Source: JALOAT01 sp041685115 (lineage in GTDB: Bacteria > Pseudomonadota > Gammaproteobacteria > Thiohalomonadales > Thiohalomonadaceae). Taken from it: a stretch of DNA of 64,000 nt. Positions 7,852-16,993 of the stretch are shown piece after piece. The translations under genes and the position numbers were made by a program. Location of the stretch: the NCBI GenBank assembly GCA_041685115.1, contig JAWLGK010000007.1, forward strand, positions 62,001 to 126,000, read 5' to 3'. The first letter of the stretch is position 1; each line of letters begins with the position of its first letter. The notes under the pieces are model-generated. The model made no database searches, was not told the origin of the DNA, and saw only the letters and a list, made by a program, of their open reading frames with translations.

Positions 7852-8783
7852 CGGACGTTCTGCAACCCCAGTTCGACCGGGCCCGGCGGCGGCGTGGAAG
7901 CGGAAATGGGCCAGGTATTCATCACGCTCTCCATGGTGCGTTCGGTCTGCTCCGTGAGCAGGCGCATGCGCGTGACCAGTTCCGGGAGGTCGTCGGTGAT
8001 ACGGCGGGTGTCGTGGGTGATGCCTTTGGCGTCGGCGATCACCGGCGCCACTTCCGCGAGCCGTGCGCGCAGGTCGGTGATCACCCGCTGGAGTTGATCG
8101 GCGGAATCACGCAGGCTCGCTTCCATTTCGGGTGAACCCAATACCGCACCGACCGGCCCCCTGCCCGAGGCGATACGTTCGCTGACGGTGCGCATGTGGC
8201 CGGCCGTCGCCTCCAGGTCCTGCAACGACCGCGCAATCCGTTGCGGTTCCACCACCTGGGCGACCTGCGCCACGCGTTCGAGGGTCTTCTTCACGTTCTC
8301 CATCACCGGCGTGAGCTCAGCGATGAGCTGGTCCATGGACATGGGCTCCTCCACCCGCAGCGTGGCGTTGGCGGGAAGCACAGGCGCGCCGGGCGAGCCG
8401 GCGGTGATCTCGATGGTGGCCTTGCCCAGCATGGACAACTTGCTGATCGCCGCCTTGGAATCGGTGCGCACCAGGTCATGGTATTTCTCGCGCACGTCGA
8501 TGGCCACGTGGATACGGTTGTCGGGAGCGATGCGGATGTCGGCCACGCGCCCCACCTCCAGGCCGGAGATCTTCACCACCGTCTCGGTGGTGATGCCCTC
8601 TGCGCTACGCAGGTTGGCGTTAAAGGTTACGCTGCTCTCGAACAGGTGCAAAAAGCGGCTGCTGGCGAAACCCAGACCCACGATGATGGCGAGGGCCAGC
8701 AACACGAACGCGCCCACCAGCCGCTCCTGGCGGGAGTAGCTCATGCGATGGATGTAATGAACGCGCGGTTTGGATTCTTCCAT
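7848..8783 (-). CDS. MlaD/MCE-domain periplasmic lipid-binding subunit
   Basis: 311 residues: short basic N-terminus, one membrane helix at about 21-41, an MCE beta-barrel domain (about 45-125, with VVKISGLEVGRVADI and LSMLGKATIEI), then a long Ala/Glu-rich helical region. MCE proteins ferry phospholipids or other hydrophobic molecules between membranes with an MlaE-type permease. The gene starts just one base after the end of the ATPase-like gene and overlaps the lipoprotein gene. The helical tail is longer than in E. coli MlaD and is the type found in alternative MCE operons. Confidence 0.87.
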   Translation of the reverse strand: MEESKPRVHYIHRMSYSRQERLVGAFVLLALAIIVGLGFASSRFLHLFESSVTFNANLRSAEGITTETVVKISGLEVGRVADIRIAPDNRIHVAIDVREKYHDLVRTDSKAAISKLSMLGKATIEITAGSPGAPVLPANATLRVEEPMSMDQLIAELTPVMENVKKTLERVAQVAQVVEPQRIARSLQDLEATAGHMRTVSERIASGRGPVGAVLGSPEMEASLRDSADQLQRVITDLRARLAEVAPVIADAKGITHDTRRITDDLPELVTRMRLLTEQTERTMESVMNTWPISASTPPPGPVELGLQNVR

Positions 8784-9524
8784 TTAATCGAAGGCCCTCG
8801 CTTCCGAACGGAATTCGGACACGTAGCGTTGCACCTCGTCGTCCGGCGCATCATGAAATGCCTGCCACGAGGCAAACAGCCGCGGCGCCGGTGGTGCGAT
8901 AAACAGGATCTGCTCGGCGTGCAGACGCATGAAATTGCCATCATCCGTGGCATACACCAGCGTGCAATCCAGCTCGCGACAGCATTCGTACAGTGCCTGC
9001 GCGATAGGTTGCGCCTGGGACGCGGGCAGACCGTAGAGCGGGTCATCCACGAACAGCAGCTTCGGCGACAGCATGAGCGCGCGCGCCAAGGCCGCTATCT
9101 TGCGCTCGCGCTCAGGCAGAAACGCCGGCAACAGCTCCGCCGCCCCCTCGAAACCCAGCCGCTCTAGCCAGGTGCGCGCACGTTTGGCGATTTCCCCGCG
9201 CGTGCCAAGGCCATGATACATGGCCGGCAGCGTCACGTTGCGGAACACGCCCAGGGACGACACCAGCGGCGCCTCGCGCGTCACCAGGCCCACCGCACAG
9301 CGCAGCGCAAGCCAGCGGCGGTCATCGAGCGCCGAGAGTTTGAAGCCAAGCAGCTCCACCTCGCCGCCCTTCGGGTACTGCGCACCGGCCAGGGTGCGCA
9401 GGTAGGCGCTGCGCAGTTGCGGATCGCCGCCGACCAGACCGATCGTCGCGCCGCCAGCCAGTTGCATGTGTAACGGCGCCAGGCCTTCTGCGGCGACCAG
9501 GGCTGAGGCCTGTAATACGGTCAT
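8784..9524 (-). CDS. ABC ATPase-like subunit with degenerate nucleotide-binding motifs
   Basis: 246 residues in the slot expected for the MlaF-type ATPase. The overall ABC order is visible, but key motifs are changed. The Walker A region reads GLVGGDPQLRSAYLR, with no GKS/T and Arg where the Lys should be. The Q-loop region (VTREAPLVSS) lacks Gln. The signature is LPERERK instead of LSGGQ. Walker B is LLFVDDPL, with Asp in place of the catalytic Glu. The switch His is absent (YATDDGN). The start at 9524 overlaps the MlaE-type gene (ATGA). It may be non-hydrolytic, or work with an ATPase encoded elsewhere. Confidence 0.8.
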   Translation of the reverse strand: MTVLQASALVAAEGLAPLHMQLAGGATIGLVGGDPQLRSAYLRTLAGAQYPKGGEVELLGFKLSALDDRRWLALRCAVGLVTREAPLVSSLGVFRNVTLPAMYHGLGTRGEIAKRARTWLERLGFEGAAELLPAFLPERERKIAALARALMLSPKLLFVDDPLYGLPASQAQPIAQALYECCRELDCTLVYATDDGNFMRLHAEQILFIAPPAPRLFASWQAFHDAPDDEVQRYVSEFRSEARAFD

Positions 9525-10318
9525 AGGCGCATCACCGCGAACAGGCCATCGGCCACGAAAATGAGGCTGATGGCGCTGACAATGGAACGCTGGGTCTGCT
9601 GCGGGATCTCCGTTGGCGAGCGCTCCACCTGCAAGCCGTGATGGCACGCGGCGGCACCGGCGATGATGCCGAACAGGAGGTTCTTGGCCACAAAAAGGAT
9701 GAGGTCGATGGGCGTGAAGGCCAGGGTAAGCTCCGTCAGGAAGTTGATGTAGCTCGGCGCAAGAAACGCCGCCGCGAAGACCACCCCCGAGATCACGGCG
9801 ATCACCGTAAAGAACACCGCGAGCGACAACTGGGCGACCGCCGTGGCGAGCAGGCGCGGCGCCACCAGCAACGCGTTGGTGTTCACGCCAAGCAGCCAGA
9901 GCCCCTCCACTTCCTTGTTCAGCTTCATGTAGCCGAGTTCCACGGCGATGGCCGACGAGGAACGGCCGATGATGAGGATGGCGGTGAGCAGCGGACCCAT
10001 CTCCAAGGCCACGATCTGCGAGAGCACCACCACCATTTCGCGCGCGCCGCCGAACACGTCCATGAGCGAGATGAGCTGCGCCACCAGGCCAAATCCAACC
10101 GCCACGCCGATGAGCGCAATGGTCGGCAGGGCGTCCACGCCGGTGAAGATCAGCTGGGCCAACAGAGAACTGGCCGCTGCGCGGTTATAGCGACGATTGT
10201 GCTGGCGCCAGTCTTGAAACGTGCGCAGGATGAAGGCGGCGAGATCGACGGGATAAAGGACCAGCCCGAGGGTGCGTCGGCCGACGGCACCGGTGATGGC
10301 ATCGATTCTGGTCCGCAT
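9521..10318 (-). CDS. MlaE-family ABC permease
   Basis: 265 residues. The N-terminal amphipathic segment and five or so membrane helices follow the MlaE pattern: TGVDALPTIALIGVAVGF, then VALEMGPLLTAILIIGRSSSAIAVELGYMK, which is the conserved EMGP..A....R coupling region, and a late GAAACHHGL loop. It is the inner-membrane part of a lipid transporter working with the MCE and ATPase-like proteins encoded immediately downstream. It lies 17 bp after the AmgK-like kinase and is probably in the same transcript. Confidence 0.9.
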   Translation of the reverse strand: MRTRIDAITGAVGRRTLGLVLYPVDLAAFILRTFQDWRQHNRRYNRAAASSLLAQLIFTGVDALPTIALIGVAVGFGLVAQLISLMDVFGGAREMVVVLSQIVALEMGPLLTAILIIGRSSSAIAVELGYMKLNKEVEGLWLLGVNTNALLVAPRLLATAVAQLSLAVFFTVIAVISGVVFAAAFLAPSYINFLTELTLAFTPIDLILFVAKNLLFGIIAGAAACHHGLQVERSPTEIPQQTQRSIVSAISLIFVADGLFAVMRL

Positions 10319-10335
10319 GTCGTACGCTCCGCGGC

Positions 10336-11322
10336 TCAGTTCGGCACCAGCGGCACCACCTGCGCTTCGATGAATTCGCTCAGCGGGCGCAGGTCGGCGT
10401 AACGCGCACTCACCTCACGCACGTAGCCGAGGGTGCGCGGGATGTCGTTCAGGTAACCCGGCTTGCCGTCGCGGATGTTGAGGCGGGCGAAAATGCCGAT
10501 GGCCTTGAGGTGTCGCTGCACGCCCATGAGATCGAACCAGCGCAGGAATTCGCCCTGGTCGCGCATGTCGGTGATACCGGCCTCCAGCAGGGTGTCGTGA
10601 AAACTGAGCGCCCACTGCTCCACCCAATTGCGCGGCCAGTCGATGTAGCAGTCCTTCAACAGCGAGACCAGGTCGTAGGTGACGGGGCCGATCACCGCGT
10701 CCTGGAAGTCGAGGATACCGGGGTTCGGCTCGCTCACCATCAGGTTGCGTGAGTGATAATCGCGGTGCACCGTGACGCGCGGTTGTTCCAGCGCCGATTC
10801 GCTCAGCACGTCGAAGCTGCGGTTGAGCAACTGGTGGTCTTCCTGGGTGAGCGGCAGGCGCAGGTGGCGGCCCAGGAACCACTCGCGGAACAGTTCCATC
10901 TCACGCAACAGCAGGGCGCGGTCGTAAGGCGGCAGTTCGTCGCCGCGCGGGCCGCGGGCCTGCAGCGTGGCCAGGGCATCGAGGGCGTCGAGGTATAAAC
11001 GGCCCACGCTCTGCTCGTTCAGATGGGGCAGATACTGTTCGGTGCCGAGGTCACTGAGGAGCAGAAAGCCTTCGGCGTGATTTTCTTCGAGGATGCTCGG
11101 CACGTGCAGCCCGATGTCCGCCATCAGGCGCGCCACCTTGATGAAGGGGCCGATGTCCTCCTTGCCGGGCGGCGCGTCCATGACGATGCGCGTCTCGCCG
11201 TTGAAGGCGATGCGGAAATAGCGCCGGAAGCTGGCGTCCGAGGACGCCGGCGTCAGCTCGAACTCGGGGAACCCGAGGTCCTGGCGCAGCCAGCGGGTGA
11301 TTTGTGCGACGCGTGCGGACAA
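10336..11322 (-). CDS. amgK: AmgK-like N-acetylmuramate/N-acetylglucosamine kinase (APH fold)
   Basis: 328 residues of the aminoglycoside-phosphotransferase fold. The catalytic loop VHRDYHSRNLMV and metal-binding ILDFQDAVIGPVTYDLVSL are clear, as is the N-terminal SSDASFRRYFR loop seen in AmgK proteins of cell-wall recycling (anomeric phosphorylation of MurNAc and GlcNAc). The usual partner murU is not next to it; the next gene is the lipid transporter permease. The start chosen is a TTG with an AGAGG site eight bases upstream; an in-frame ATG at 11424 would add 34 residues not typical of the family. The specific substrate is inferred by similarity. Confidence 0.75.
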   Translation of the reverse strand: MSARVAQITRWLRQDLGFPEFELTPASSDASFRRYFRIAFNGETRIVMDAPPGKEDIGPFIKVARLMADIGLHVPSILEENHAEGFLLLSDLGTEQYLPHLNEQSVGRLYLDALDALATLQARGPRGDELPPYDRALLLREMELFREWFLGRHLRLPLTQEDHQLLNRSFDVLSESALEQPRVTVHRDYHSRNLMVSEPNPGILDFQDAVIGPVTYDLVSLLKDCYIDWPRNWVEQWALSFHDTLLEAGITDMRDQGEFLRWFDLMGVQRHLKAIGIFARLNIRDGKPGYLNDIPRTLGYVREVSARYADLRPLSEFIEAQVVPLVPN

Positions 11323-11493
11323 GGAAGGGGCCTCTAGGGGAAACGTGGCGATTATACGCGAGGGCACTTGCGTACCTGCATCATCTGGCGCAAGGAATTC
11401 CGCGATGTACGCGCGTCCCGGCACCCCTCACGAGCGGGGTGAGAACGGCGTCGCGCTTGCGGACATCCACCGCCCCATGCTGAGGCAGGCGCA

Positions 11494-12267
11494 ATGGTTA
11501 GAATGCGTCCCATGAAACCCGCAACAGAACCCGACCTGCGGCGCGCCGACCTCCCGGGCGCCGGACGCTATCAGGCCGTCGACGTGGTGCGCGGCGGCGC
11601 CATCGCGTTGATGATCGCCTACCACCTCTGCTTCGACCTGGCCTACTTCGGTCTGCTGCACACCGACATGTACCGGGACCCGCTCTGGGTCGGCGCGCGC
11701 AGCCTCATCGTCACCTTGTTCCTGCTCACCGCGGGCGTCAGCCTGTACCTGGCCACCCAGGGCGGCGTGTGCTGGCCACGGTTCTGGCGCCGGGAGGGGC
11801 TCATCGCGGTGGCGGCCTTGGCGGTGAGCGGCGGCAGTTACCTGGTGTTTCCGCGCAGCTGGATCTTCTTCGGCGTACTGCATTTCATTGCCCTGGCGAG
11901 CCTGCTGGGCCTGGCCTTCCGGCGCCTCGGCCGCATCAATCTGGCGCTGGGTGCGGCGCTGGTGCTGCTGGGTATCACGGCGGCGCACCCGTTTTTCGAT
12001 CAGCCGACGTGGCAGTGGTTCGGCCTCATGACCCACAAGCCCGTCACCGAGGACTACGTGCCGCTGCTGCCCTGGTTCGGGGTGGTACTGCTCGGACTGG
12101 GACTGGGGTGGTGGCTCTACGGACAGAAGGAAGTGCCGGCCTGGGCACGACGGGAAAGCGGGCACGGGGTGGTGCGGGTGCTGGCCTTCGCGGGCAGGCA
12201 CAGCCTGCTCATCTACCTCGCCCACCAGCCGGTGCTGTTCGGCCTGCTGTGGCTGGTGACCCGATAG
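11494..12267 (+). CDS. DUF1624-type (heparan-alpha-glucosaminide N-acetyltransferase-like) membrane protein
   Basis: 257 residues with seven or eight membrane segments. Diagnostic parts are the start RYQAVDVVRGGAIALMIAYH (the VD..RG..I..M..YH signature of DUF1624/acyltransferase-3-like proteins) and the end AGRHSLLIYLAHQPVLFGL. Proteins of this type are thought to move acetyl groups across the membrane onto sugars, but bacterial substrates are unknown. Starts at 11494, 11503 or 11512 are all possible; a GAGG lies upstream of the first. Divergent from the AmgK-like gene, and 170 bp separate the two. Confidence 0.8.
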   Translation: MVRMRPMKPATEPDLRRADLPGAGRYQAVDVVRGGAIALMIAYHLCFDLAYFGLLHTDMYRDPLWVGARSLIVTLFLLTAGVSLYLATQGGVCWPRFWRREGLIAVAALAVSGGSYLVFPRSWIFFGVLHFIALASLLGLAFRRLGRINLALGAALVLLGITAAHPFFDQPTWQWFGLMTHKPVTEDYVPLLPWFGVVLLGLGLGWWLYGQKEVPAWARRESGHGVVRVLAFAGRHSLLIYLAHQPVLFGLLWLVTR

Positions 12268-12393
12268 AGACCTCAGGCGGCGGGGCCTTGCCCACGTGCG
12301 GCGGCGCCGAAGCGCCGCCGCGCGGGCGGGGTTGGCCCCTCCATGCGCCCATATAGCAAAAATACGGCGGCGGGCGGCAGCTCCAGAAACCCG

Positions 12394-12615
12394 ATGCAGA
12401 GGCGCAGAGGCAACAGAGAATTGGGAGTGTGGACCCGGACGTTTCCGCCAGGAACCTTATCTTTCTCTGCGTGCCCTGCGCCCTCCGCGTTCAAACCCTG
12501 AGCCCATGCACTGGCCCAGCCTACAGATGATGCGCATGTTGCGATTTCAAATGACTTTGACCCTACAGGTTTTTTCTCTGCGTCCTCCGCGCCTCCGCGC
12601 CCTCCGCGTCTAAAA
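12394..12615. repeat. GCGGAGG-family inverted repeat element
   Basis: The left arm (12394-12420) consists of GCAGAGGCGCAGAGG-type units. Two right arms in the opposite orientation (12471-12491 and 12572-12612) read CTCTGCGTCCTCCGCGCCTCC-like. This occupies the 362-bp gap 12268-12629 between the DUF1624-type gene and the convergent outer-membrane protein gene; I see no gene there. The arms would pair in RNA and could act as a bidirectional transcript end. Confidence 0.7.
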
Positions 12616-12629
12616 CCCGCCCTCAGGCT

Positions 12630-13340
12630 TCAGAAGCGCAGGGCGAGCTTGGCGCCGATGGTCTGCGCGTCGCCGGTGCGGTCGGCCTCCACGGCCACGC
12701 TCACCAGGCCCAGGGCGAGATTGGCGCCTACGTAATACTTGCCGAGCGAGAAGCTTTCCGACTCGAGGGCCGGCACGTCGTTGGGGTCGCTGTCCACCCA
12801 CACCCGGCCCACGCCGGCGTATGGGGTGATCATGGCAAAGCCCTTCGACACGGTGAGTTCCAGACCCTTGGTCTCCATGTCCAGCTGGTCCACGCCGCCG
12901 AGCCGCGACCAGGTGCCGCGCACGGCCAGCGCCGGCATGACCATGCCGCCGTCGATGAAGGCATAGCGCAGCTCGGCGCCGGTCAGGGTGATGTTGGATC
13001 CGGGCACGGAGGCATAAAAGAGCCCCACGTCCAGATCGAAGGGCAGGCCCTTGTGGGCGTGCAGCTTGGGGATCACCACGGTGTCCAGGTCATCATCACC
13101 CGTCACATCATGCAGCAGTTCCGGGTTGTCCAGGTCAGTGGCGGTGACCTCCACGCCGACGTCGAAGCCCGTAATGCCGAGGGGCTCGGCCGGCAGCATG
13201 GCCTTGTAGCTGAGCGCCGCACCCATGTCCTGGGAAAAGCGCAGGAACTGCGCCTGGTCGAGGTTTTGGAGCCGATCGATATCCGCCGCATGGAGTGCCG
13301 GCGCCGCGAGGGCGCATACCAGGAACAGGGACTTGCGCAT
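12630..13340 (-). CDS. putative outer-membrane beta-barrel protein
   Basis: 236 residues with a clear signal peptide (MRKSLFLVCALAAPALHA, cleavage after AHA). The mature part has alternating hydrophobic strands (YVGANLALGLVSVAVEADR, TPYAGVGRVWVDS) and ends in a terminal Phe (KLALRF), the outer-membrane insertion signal. Size fits an 8-10-strand barrel. Function is unknown. It is transcribed away from lptD, sharing the 106-bp intergenic region, so the two envelope genes may share regulation. Confidence 0.78.
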   Translation of the reverse strand: MRKSLFLVCALAAPALHAADIDRLQNLDQAQFLRFSQDMGAALSYKAMLPAEPLGITGFDVGVEVTATDLDNPELLHDVTGDDDLDTVVIPKLHAHKGLPFDLDVGLFYASVPGSNITLTGAELRYAFIDGGMVMPALAVRGTWSRLGGVDQLDMETKGLELTVSKGFAMITPYAGVGRVWVDSDPNDVPALESESFSLGKYYVGANLALGLVSVAVEADRTGDAQTIGAKLALRF

Positions 13341-13446
13341 GGCTTTTTCTTTATCCGTTTTTCGTTGGAGTGGCGAGAGTGTACCCGCGCCCCTGCGGCG
13401 AAGTCATGACCTGCGTCGCGGTTTGATGCGGGCGGTAAACTGTGCG

Positions 13447-15681
13447 ATGTTACCGCGTTTTCAACAGAATCCCCGCCCCGACCTCGTGCCCGCCTCTCCC
13501 ATTGCCAAAGCCAGGTTCCTCCTGGCCCTGCTCGTCGCCTGGGCCGGGCACGGCCACGCCCAGCAGGCCCTGGGTGACCCGTGGCGCCTGTGCCCGCCCG
13601 CCCCGGAACGCGCGCCCCTGCCGCCGGCCTCCACGGGAGGCACGCTGGTGACCGCTGATCAGGCCTACATGGAGGGTGAGCGGGGTCGCGAGTTGAGCGT
13701 GTTCGAGGGCAACGTGGTCGCGGAGCGCGACGGCAAGCGCCTGCTGGCCGAGCAGGCCCGCTACGACACCGCCGCGGACGTGGTCACCGCCACCGGTGAG
13801 GTGGAACTGCAGGCCGAGGCCATCACCTTGCAGGGGCGCGAGGCTCGCCTCGACTTCGCCGCCGACAAGGGCGAGCTCGACGACGCGCGCTATTACGTCC
13901 CGGACGCGCATGCCCGCGGCACCGCCGAGCGCATGCGCTTCGAAGGCAACGACTGGACGGAGCTGCAAGACGCCACCTACACCACCTGCCCCGAAGGGAC
14001 GGACAGCTGGGCCCTGGGGGCGAGCCGCATCGAGCTGGACCGGGCCACCAACACCGGCGAGGCCTATCACGTGACCCTGCGCCTCGGCGGCGTGCCTGCC
14101 CTCTACCTGCCCTATCTGAACTTTCCGCTGGAGGGCCGCAAATCGGGTTTTCTCGCCCCGACCTACGGCAGCTCCGAGCGCAACGGCACCGACATCCAGG
14201 CGCCCTGGTACTGGAACATCGCGCCCAACCGCGACGCCACCCTCACCCCGCGCGTCATCAGCAAGCGCGGCTCCATGCTCATGACCGAGTACCGCCAGCT
14301 CACCGCGGACAGTTCGAGCCTGGTGATGCTCGACTACCTGCCGGACGACGATCTGTACGGCGACGACCGCAGCCATCTTGTACTGCGCCATTCCCAGCGG
14401 CTGGCGCCGCGCTGGAACATGGCCCTCGATTACAACGAGGTCTCGGACGACGACTACCTGGACGACATCGACGGCTCCCTGGCCGGCGCCAGCTCCACCC
14501 ACCTGGAACGGCGCTTCGACCTCTCCTATCAGGCAAACGCCTGGCGTTTCCTCGGTCGCGTGCAGGACTTCCAGCCGCTCGTCCCGGGCGCCGAGCCCTA
14601 TCAGTTACGCCCGCAGTTGCTCGCCTCGGGCGCGGGCGGCCTCGGTCTGCTGCGCTACGACTTCCGTGCCGAATACGCGCAGTTCGATCACGACGCGCGC
14701 CAACCCACGGGCCAACGTGTGGACCTGTATCCGGGCATCAGCGCCCCCCTGGAGGGCGACTACTGGTTCTTCACGCCGCGCCTGGCCGCACGCCACACCC
14801 AGTATCTCCTTGACGGTGCGGCGGGCGACGACGAACCGGTGCGCTCGCTGCCGCTGGCGAGCCTCGATACCGGCCTGTTCTTCGAACGGGAGTTGAGCAT
14901 CGCGGGCGAGCCGTTATTGCAGACCCTCGAACCGCGGCTCTATTACCTGTACGTGCCCCATCGCGACCAGGACGATCTGCCGGTGTTCGACACCACGCCG
15001 ACCACCTTCTCGTTCGCGCAGCTGTTTCGCGAAAACCGCTACACCGGCCCCGACCGGGTGGGCGACGCCAACCAGCTCACCACCGCGCTCACCACCCGTT
15101 TCCTCGGCGAGGCCTCCGGCCGCGAACTGGTGCGGGCGAGCGTGGGTCAGACGTTCTATTTCCAGGACCGGCGCGTGCGCCTGCCGGGCGAAGCGCTCGT
15201 GGACGACGATTATTCCGACATGGCCGCGGAACTGGCCGCCCGCCCCGTCGATGCCCTGGAGATCTCCGCCAACACGCGCTGGAATCCCCGCGTCTCGGAA
15301 ACCGAGGAATCGGCAGCGCGCATCCGCTACAGTCCGGACCGGCTGCACATCATCGACGCGGCCTACCGCGTGCGCGAAGGCGGCGACGTGAAGAACCGCG
15401 ACCTGATGGTGCTCTGGCCCATCACGCGCAACTGGCATGCCCTCGGGCGCTGGTACTATGACGAGGTGGCCGAACGCACCCTCGAGAGCGTGGTCGGCAT
15501 CGAATACGAAAGCTGTTGCTGGGCCGTGCGCCTGATATCGCGCGACCGCCCGGTGCTCACCGCCGCGGGCGACACGGAATCGGACCGCAGCATATGGTTC
15601 ACCTTTGAACTCAAGGGCCTGGCCAGCATGGGCCGCACCCTGGAGAACGTGGTCGAAGAAGGGATCGTGGGATACCAATGA
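13447..15681 (+). CDS. lptD: LPS-assembly outer-membrane protein LptD
   Basis: 744 residues from this ATG (an in-frame ATG at 13426 is an alternative). A signal peptide ends near GHAQQ, followed by an OstA/LptA-like N-terminal domain (VTADQAYMEGE... VEADRDGK-like strands) and a large C-terminal barrel with LPYLNFPLEGRKSGFLAPTYG. The four conserved cysteines are present as WRLCPP, YTTCPEG and the adjacent pair ESCCWAV, as needed for the interdomain disulfides. LptD with LptE inserts LPS in the outer leaflet. It heads the classical lptD-surA-pdxA-rsmA operon; its stop overlaps the surA start (ATGA). Confidence 0.95.
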   Translation: MLPRFQQNPRPDLVPASPIAKARFLLALLVAWAGHGHAQQALGDPWRLCPPAPERAPLPPASTGGTLVTADQAYMEGERGRELSVFEGNVVAERDGKRLLAEQARYDTAADVVTATGEVELQAEAITLQGREARLDFAADKGELDDARYYVPDAHARGTAERMRFEGNDWTELQDATYTTCPEGTDSWALGASRIELDRATNTGEAYHVTLRLGGVPALYLPYLNFPLEGRKSGFLAPTYGSSERNGTDIQAPWYWNIAPNRDATLTPRVISKRGSMLMTEYRQLTADSSSLVMLDYLPDDDLYGDDRSHLVLRHSQRLAPRWNMALDYNEVSDDDYLDDIDGSLAGASSTHLERRFDLSYQANAWRFLGRVQDFQPLVPGAEPYQLRPQLLASGAGGLGLLRYDFRAEYAQFDHDARQPTGQRVDLYPGISAPLEGDYWFFTPRLAARHTQYLLDGAAGDDEPVRSLPLASLDTGLFFERELSIAGEPLLQTLEPRLYYLYVPHRDQDDLPVFDTTPTTFSFAQLFRENRYTGPDRVGDANQLTTALTTRFLGEASGRELVRASVGQTFYFQDRRVRLPGEALVDDDYSDMAAELAARPVDALEISANTRWNPRVSETEESAARIRYSPDRLHIIDAAYRVREGGDVKNRDLMVLWPITRNWHALGRWYYDEVAERTLESVVGIEYESCCWAVRLISRDRPVLTAAGDTESDRSIWFTFELKGLASMGRTLENVVEEGIVGYQ

Positions 15682-16961
15682 AACACCGCCATTTGATTGC
15701 GGCCGCCCTGTTCCTGCTCGCAGGCACGGCGTCCGCCCGGGTCATCGAGCTCAACCGTGTGGTCGCCATCGTCAACGACGACGTGGTCACCGCCCAGGAG
15801 CTGGAGGCGCGCACCAACCTGGTCCTGCAGCAGATCAGCAAAGAAAAAACCCCGGCGCCGCCGCGCGAGGTCCTCACCCGCCAGGTGCTCGAACGCCTGA
15901 TCCTGGAGCGCATCCAGCTCAAGCTCGCCGCCGAGGCGGGGCTGCGTGTGGAAGACGAGGCGGTCAACCAGGTGGTGGCCAACATCGCCGCGGAGAACCG
16001 TCTGTCGCCGGAACAGTTCCGTCAGGTGCTGGCCCGCGACGGCGTGGACTACACGGAATTTCGCGAGGACATCCGCAAGGAGATCCTCATCTCGCGCCTG
16101 CGCGCCCGCCACGTGAACAACCGCGTGAACGTGACGCCCCAGGAGGTGGACACCTACCTCGCCTCCGCCGCGGCGCGCACCGATCTGCAAAAAGAATTTC
16201 GCCTGGCGCACATCCTCATCGCCGTGCCCGAGGCGCCCAACCCCGAACAGATCCAGCTCGCCCGCGACGAGGCCGCACGGGTGCTCGCGCAGCTGCGGCT
16301 CGGCGCCGACTTCCGCCAGATGGCCATCGCCCACTCCGACAGTCAGCAGGCCCTCGAAGGCGGCGACCTGGGCTGGCGCAAGGGCGGCCAGTTGCCCACC
16401 CTGTTCGCCGACGCCGCGGTGCGCATGAGCGAGGGCGAGGTCAGCGACCTGATCCGCAGCCCGAGCGGTTTCCATATCATCAAGCTGCTGGGCGTGCGCG
16501 GCGAGGAGAAGCGCATCATCAAGCAGGTGCACGCCCGCCACATCCTCATCCGACCCAACGAGATCACCTCCGACGCCGAGGCCCGCGCGCGCCTGGAGCG
16601 CCTGCGCCAGCGCATCCTCGGCGGCGACGACTTCGCCCAGATCGCCCGCGTGCATTCCGAGGACAAGGGCTCGGGCGCCAACGGCGGCGACCTCGGCTGG
16701 GCCAGCCCCGGCCAGATGGTGCCGGAGTTCGAGGAGATGATGTTCAAGACCCCTGTCGGGCGCATCAGCGAACCCTTCCGCACCCAATTCGGCTGGCACA
16801 TCGTGCAACCGCTGGAGGTCCGCGACCACGACAACACCGAGGGATACCGGCGCGCGCGTGCCAGCGAGGCACTGCGCCAGCGCAAGCTGGAGGAAGAGAC
16901 CGAGAGCTGGCTGCGCCAGATCCGCGACGAGGCCTACGTGGAATACCGGCTCGAGGGATGA
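15678..16961 (+). CDS. surA: periplasmic chaperone / peptidyl-prolyl isomerase SurA
   Basis: 427 residues: signal peptide to about residue 20 (AGTASA), the N-terminal chaperone module beginning ELNRVVAIVNDDVVT, and two parvulin domains, at about 172-270 (FRLAHILIAVPE, GDLGWRKGGQLP) and about 280-380 (VHARHILIRPNE, GDLGWASPGQMVPEFE). The short C-terminal helix follows. It escorts outer-membrane proteins, including LptD, across the periplasm. Four-base overlap with lptD implies coupled translation. Confidence 0.96.
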   Translation: MKHRHLIAAALFLLAGTASARVIELNRVVAIVNDDVVTAQELEARTNLVLQQISKEKTPAPPREVLTRQVLERLILERIQLKLAAEAGLRVEDEAVNQVVANIAAENRLSPEQFRQVLARDGVDYTEFREDIRKEILISRLRARHVNNRVNVTPQEVDTYLASAAARTDLQKEFRLAHILIAVPEAPNPEQIQLARDEAARVLAQLRLGADFRQMAIAHSDSQQALEGGDLGWRKGGQLPTLFADAAVRMSEGEVSDLIRSPSGFHIIKLLGVRGEEKRIIKQVHARHILIRPNEITSDAEARARLERLRQRILGGDDFAQIARVHSEDKGSGANGGDLGWASPGQMVPEFEEMMFKTPVGRISEPFRTQFGWHIVQPLEVRDHDNTEGYRRARASEALRQRKLEEETESWLRQIRDEAYVEYRLEG

Positions 16962-16993
16962 GGGATCCTCGGCAGGGTGTGGAAGAAAAATCC

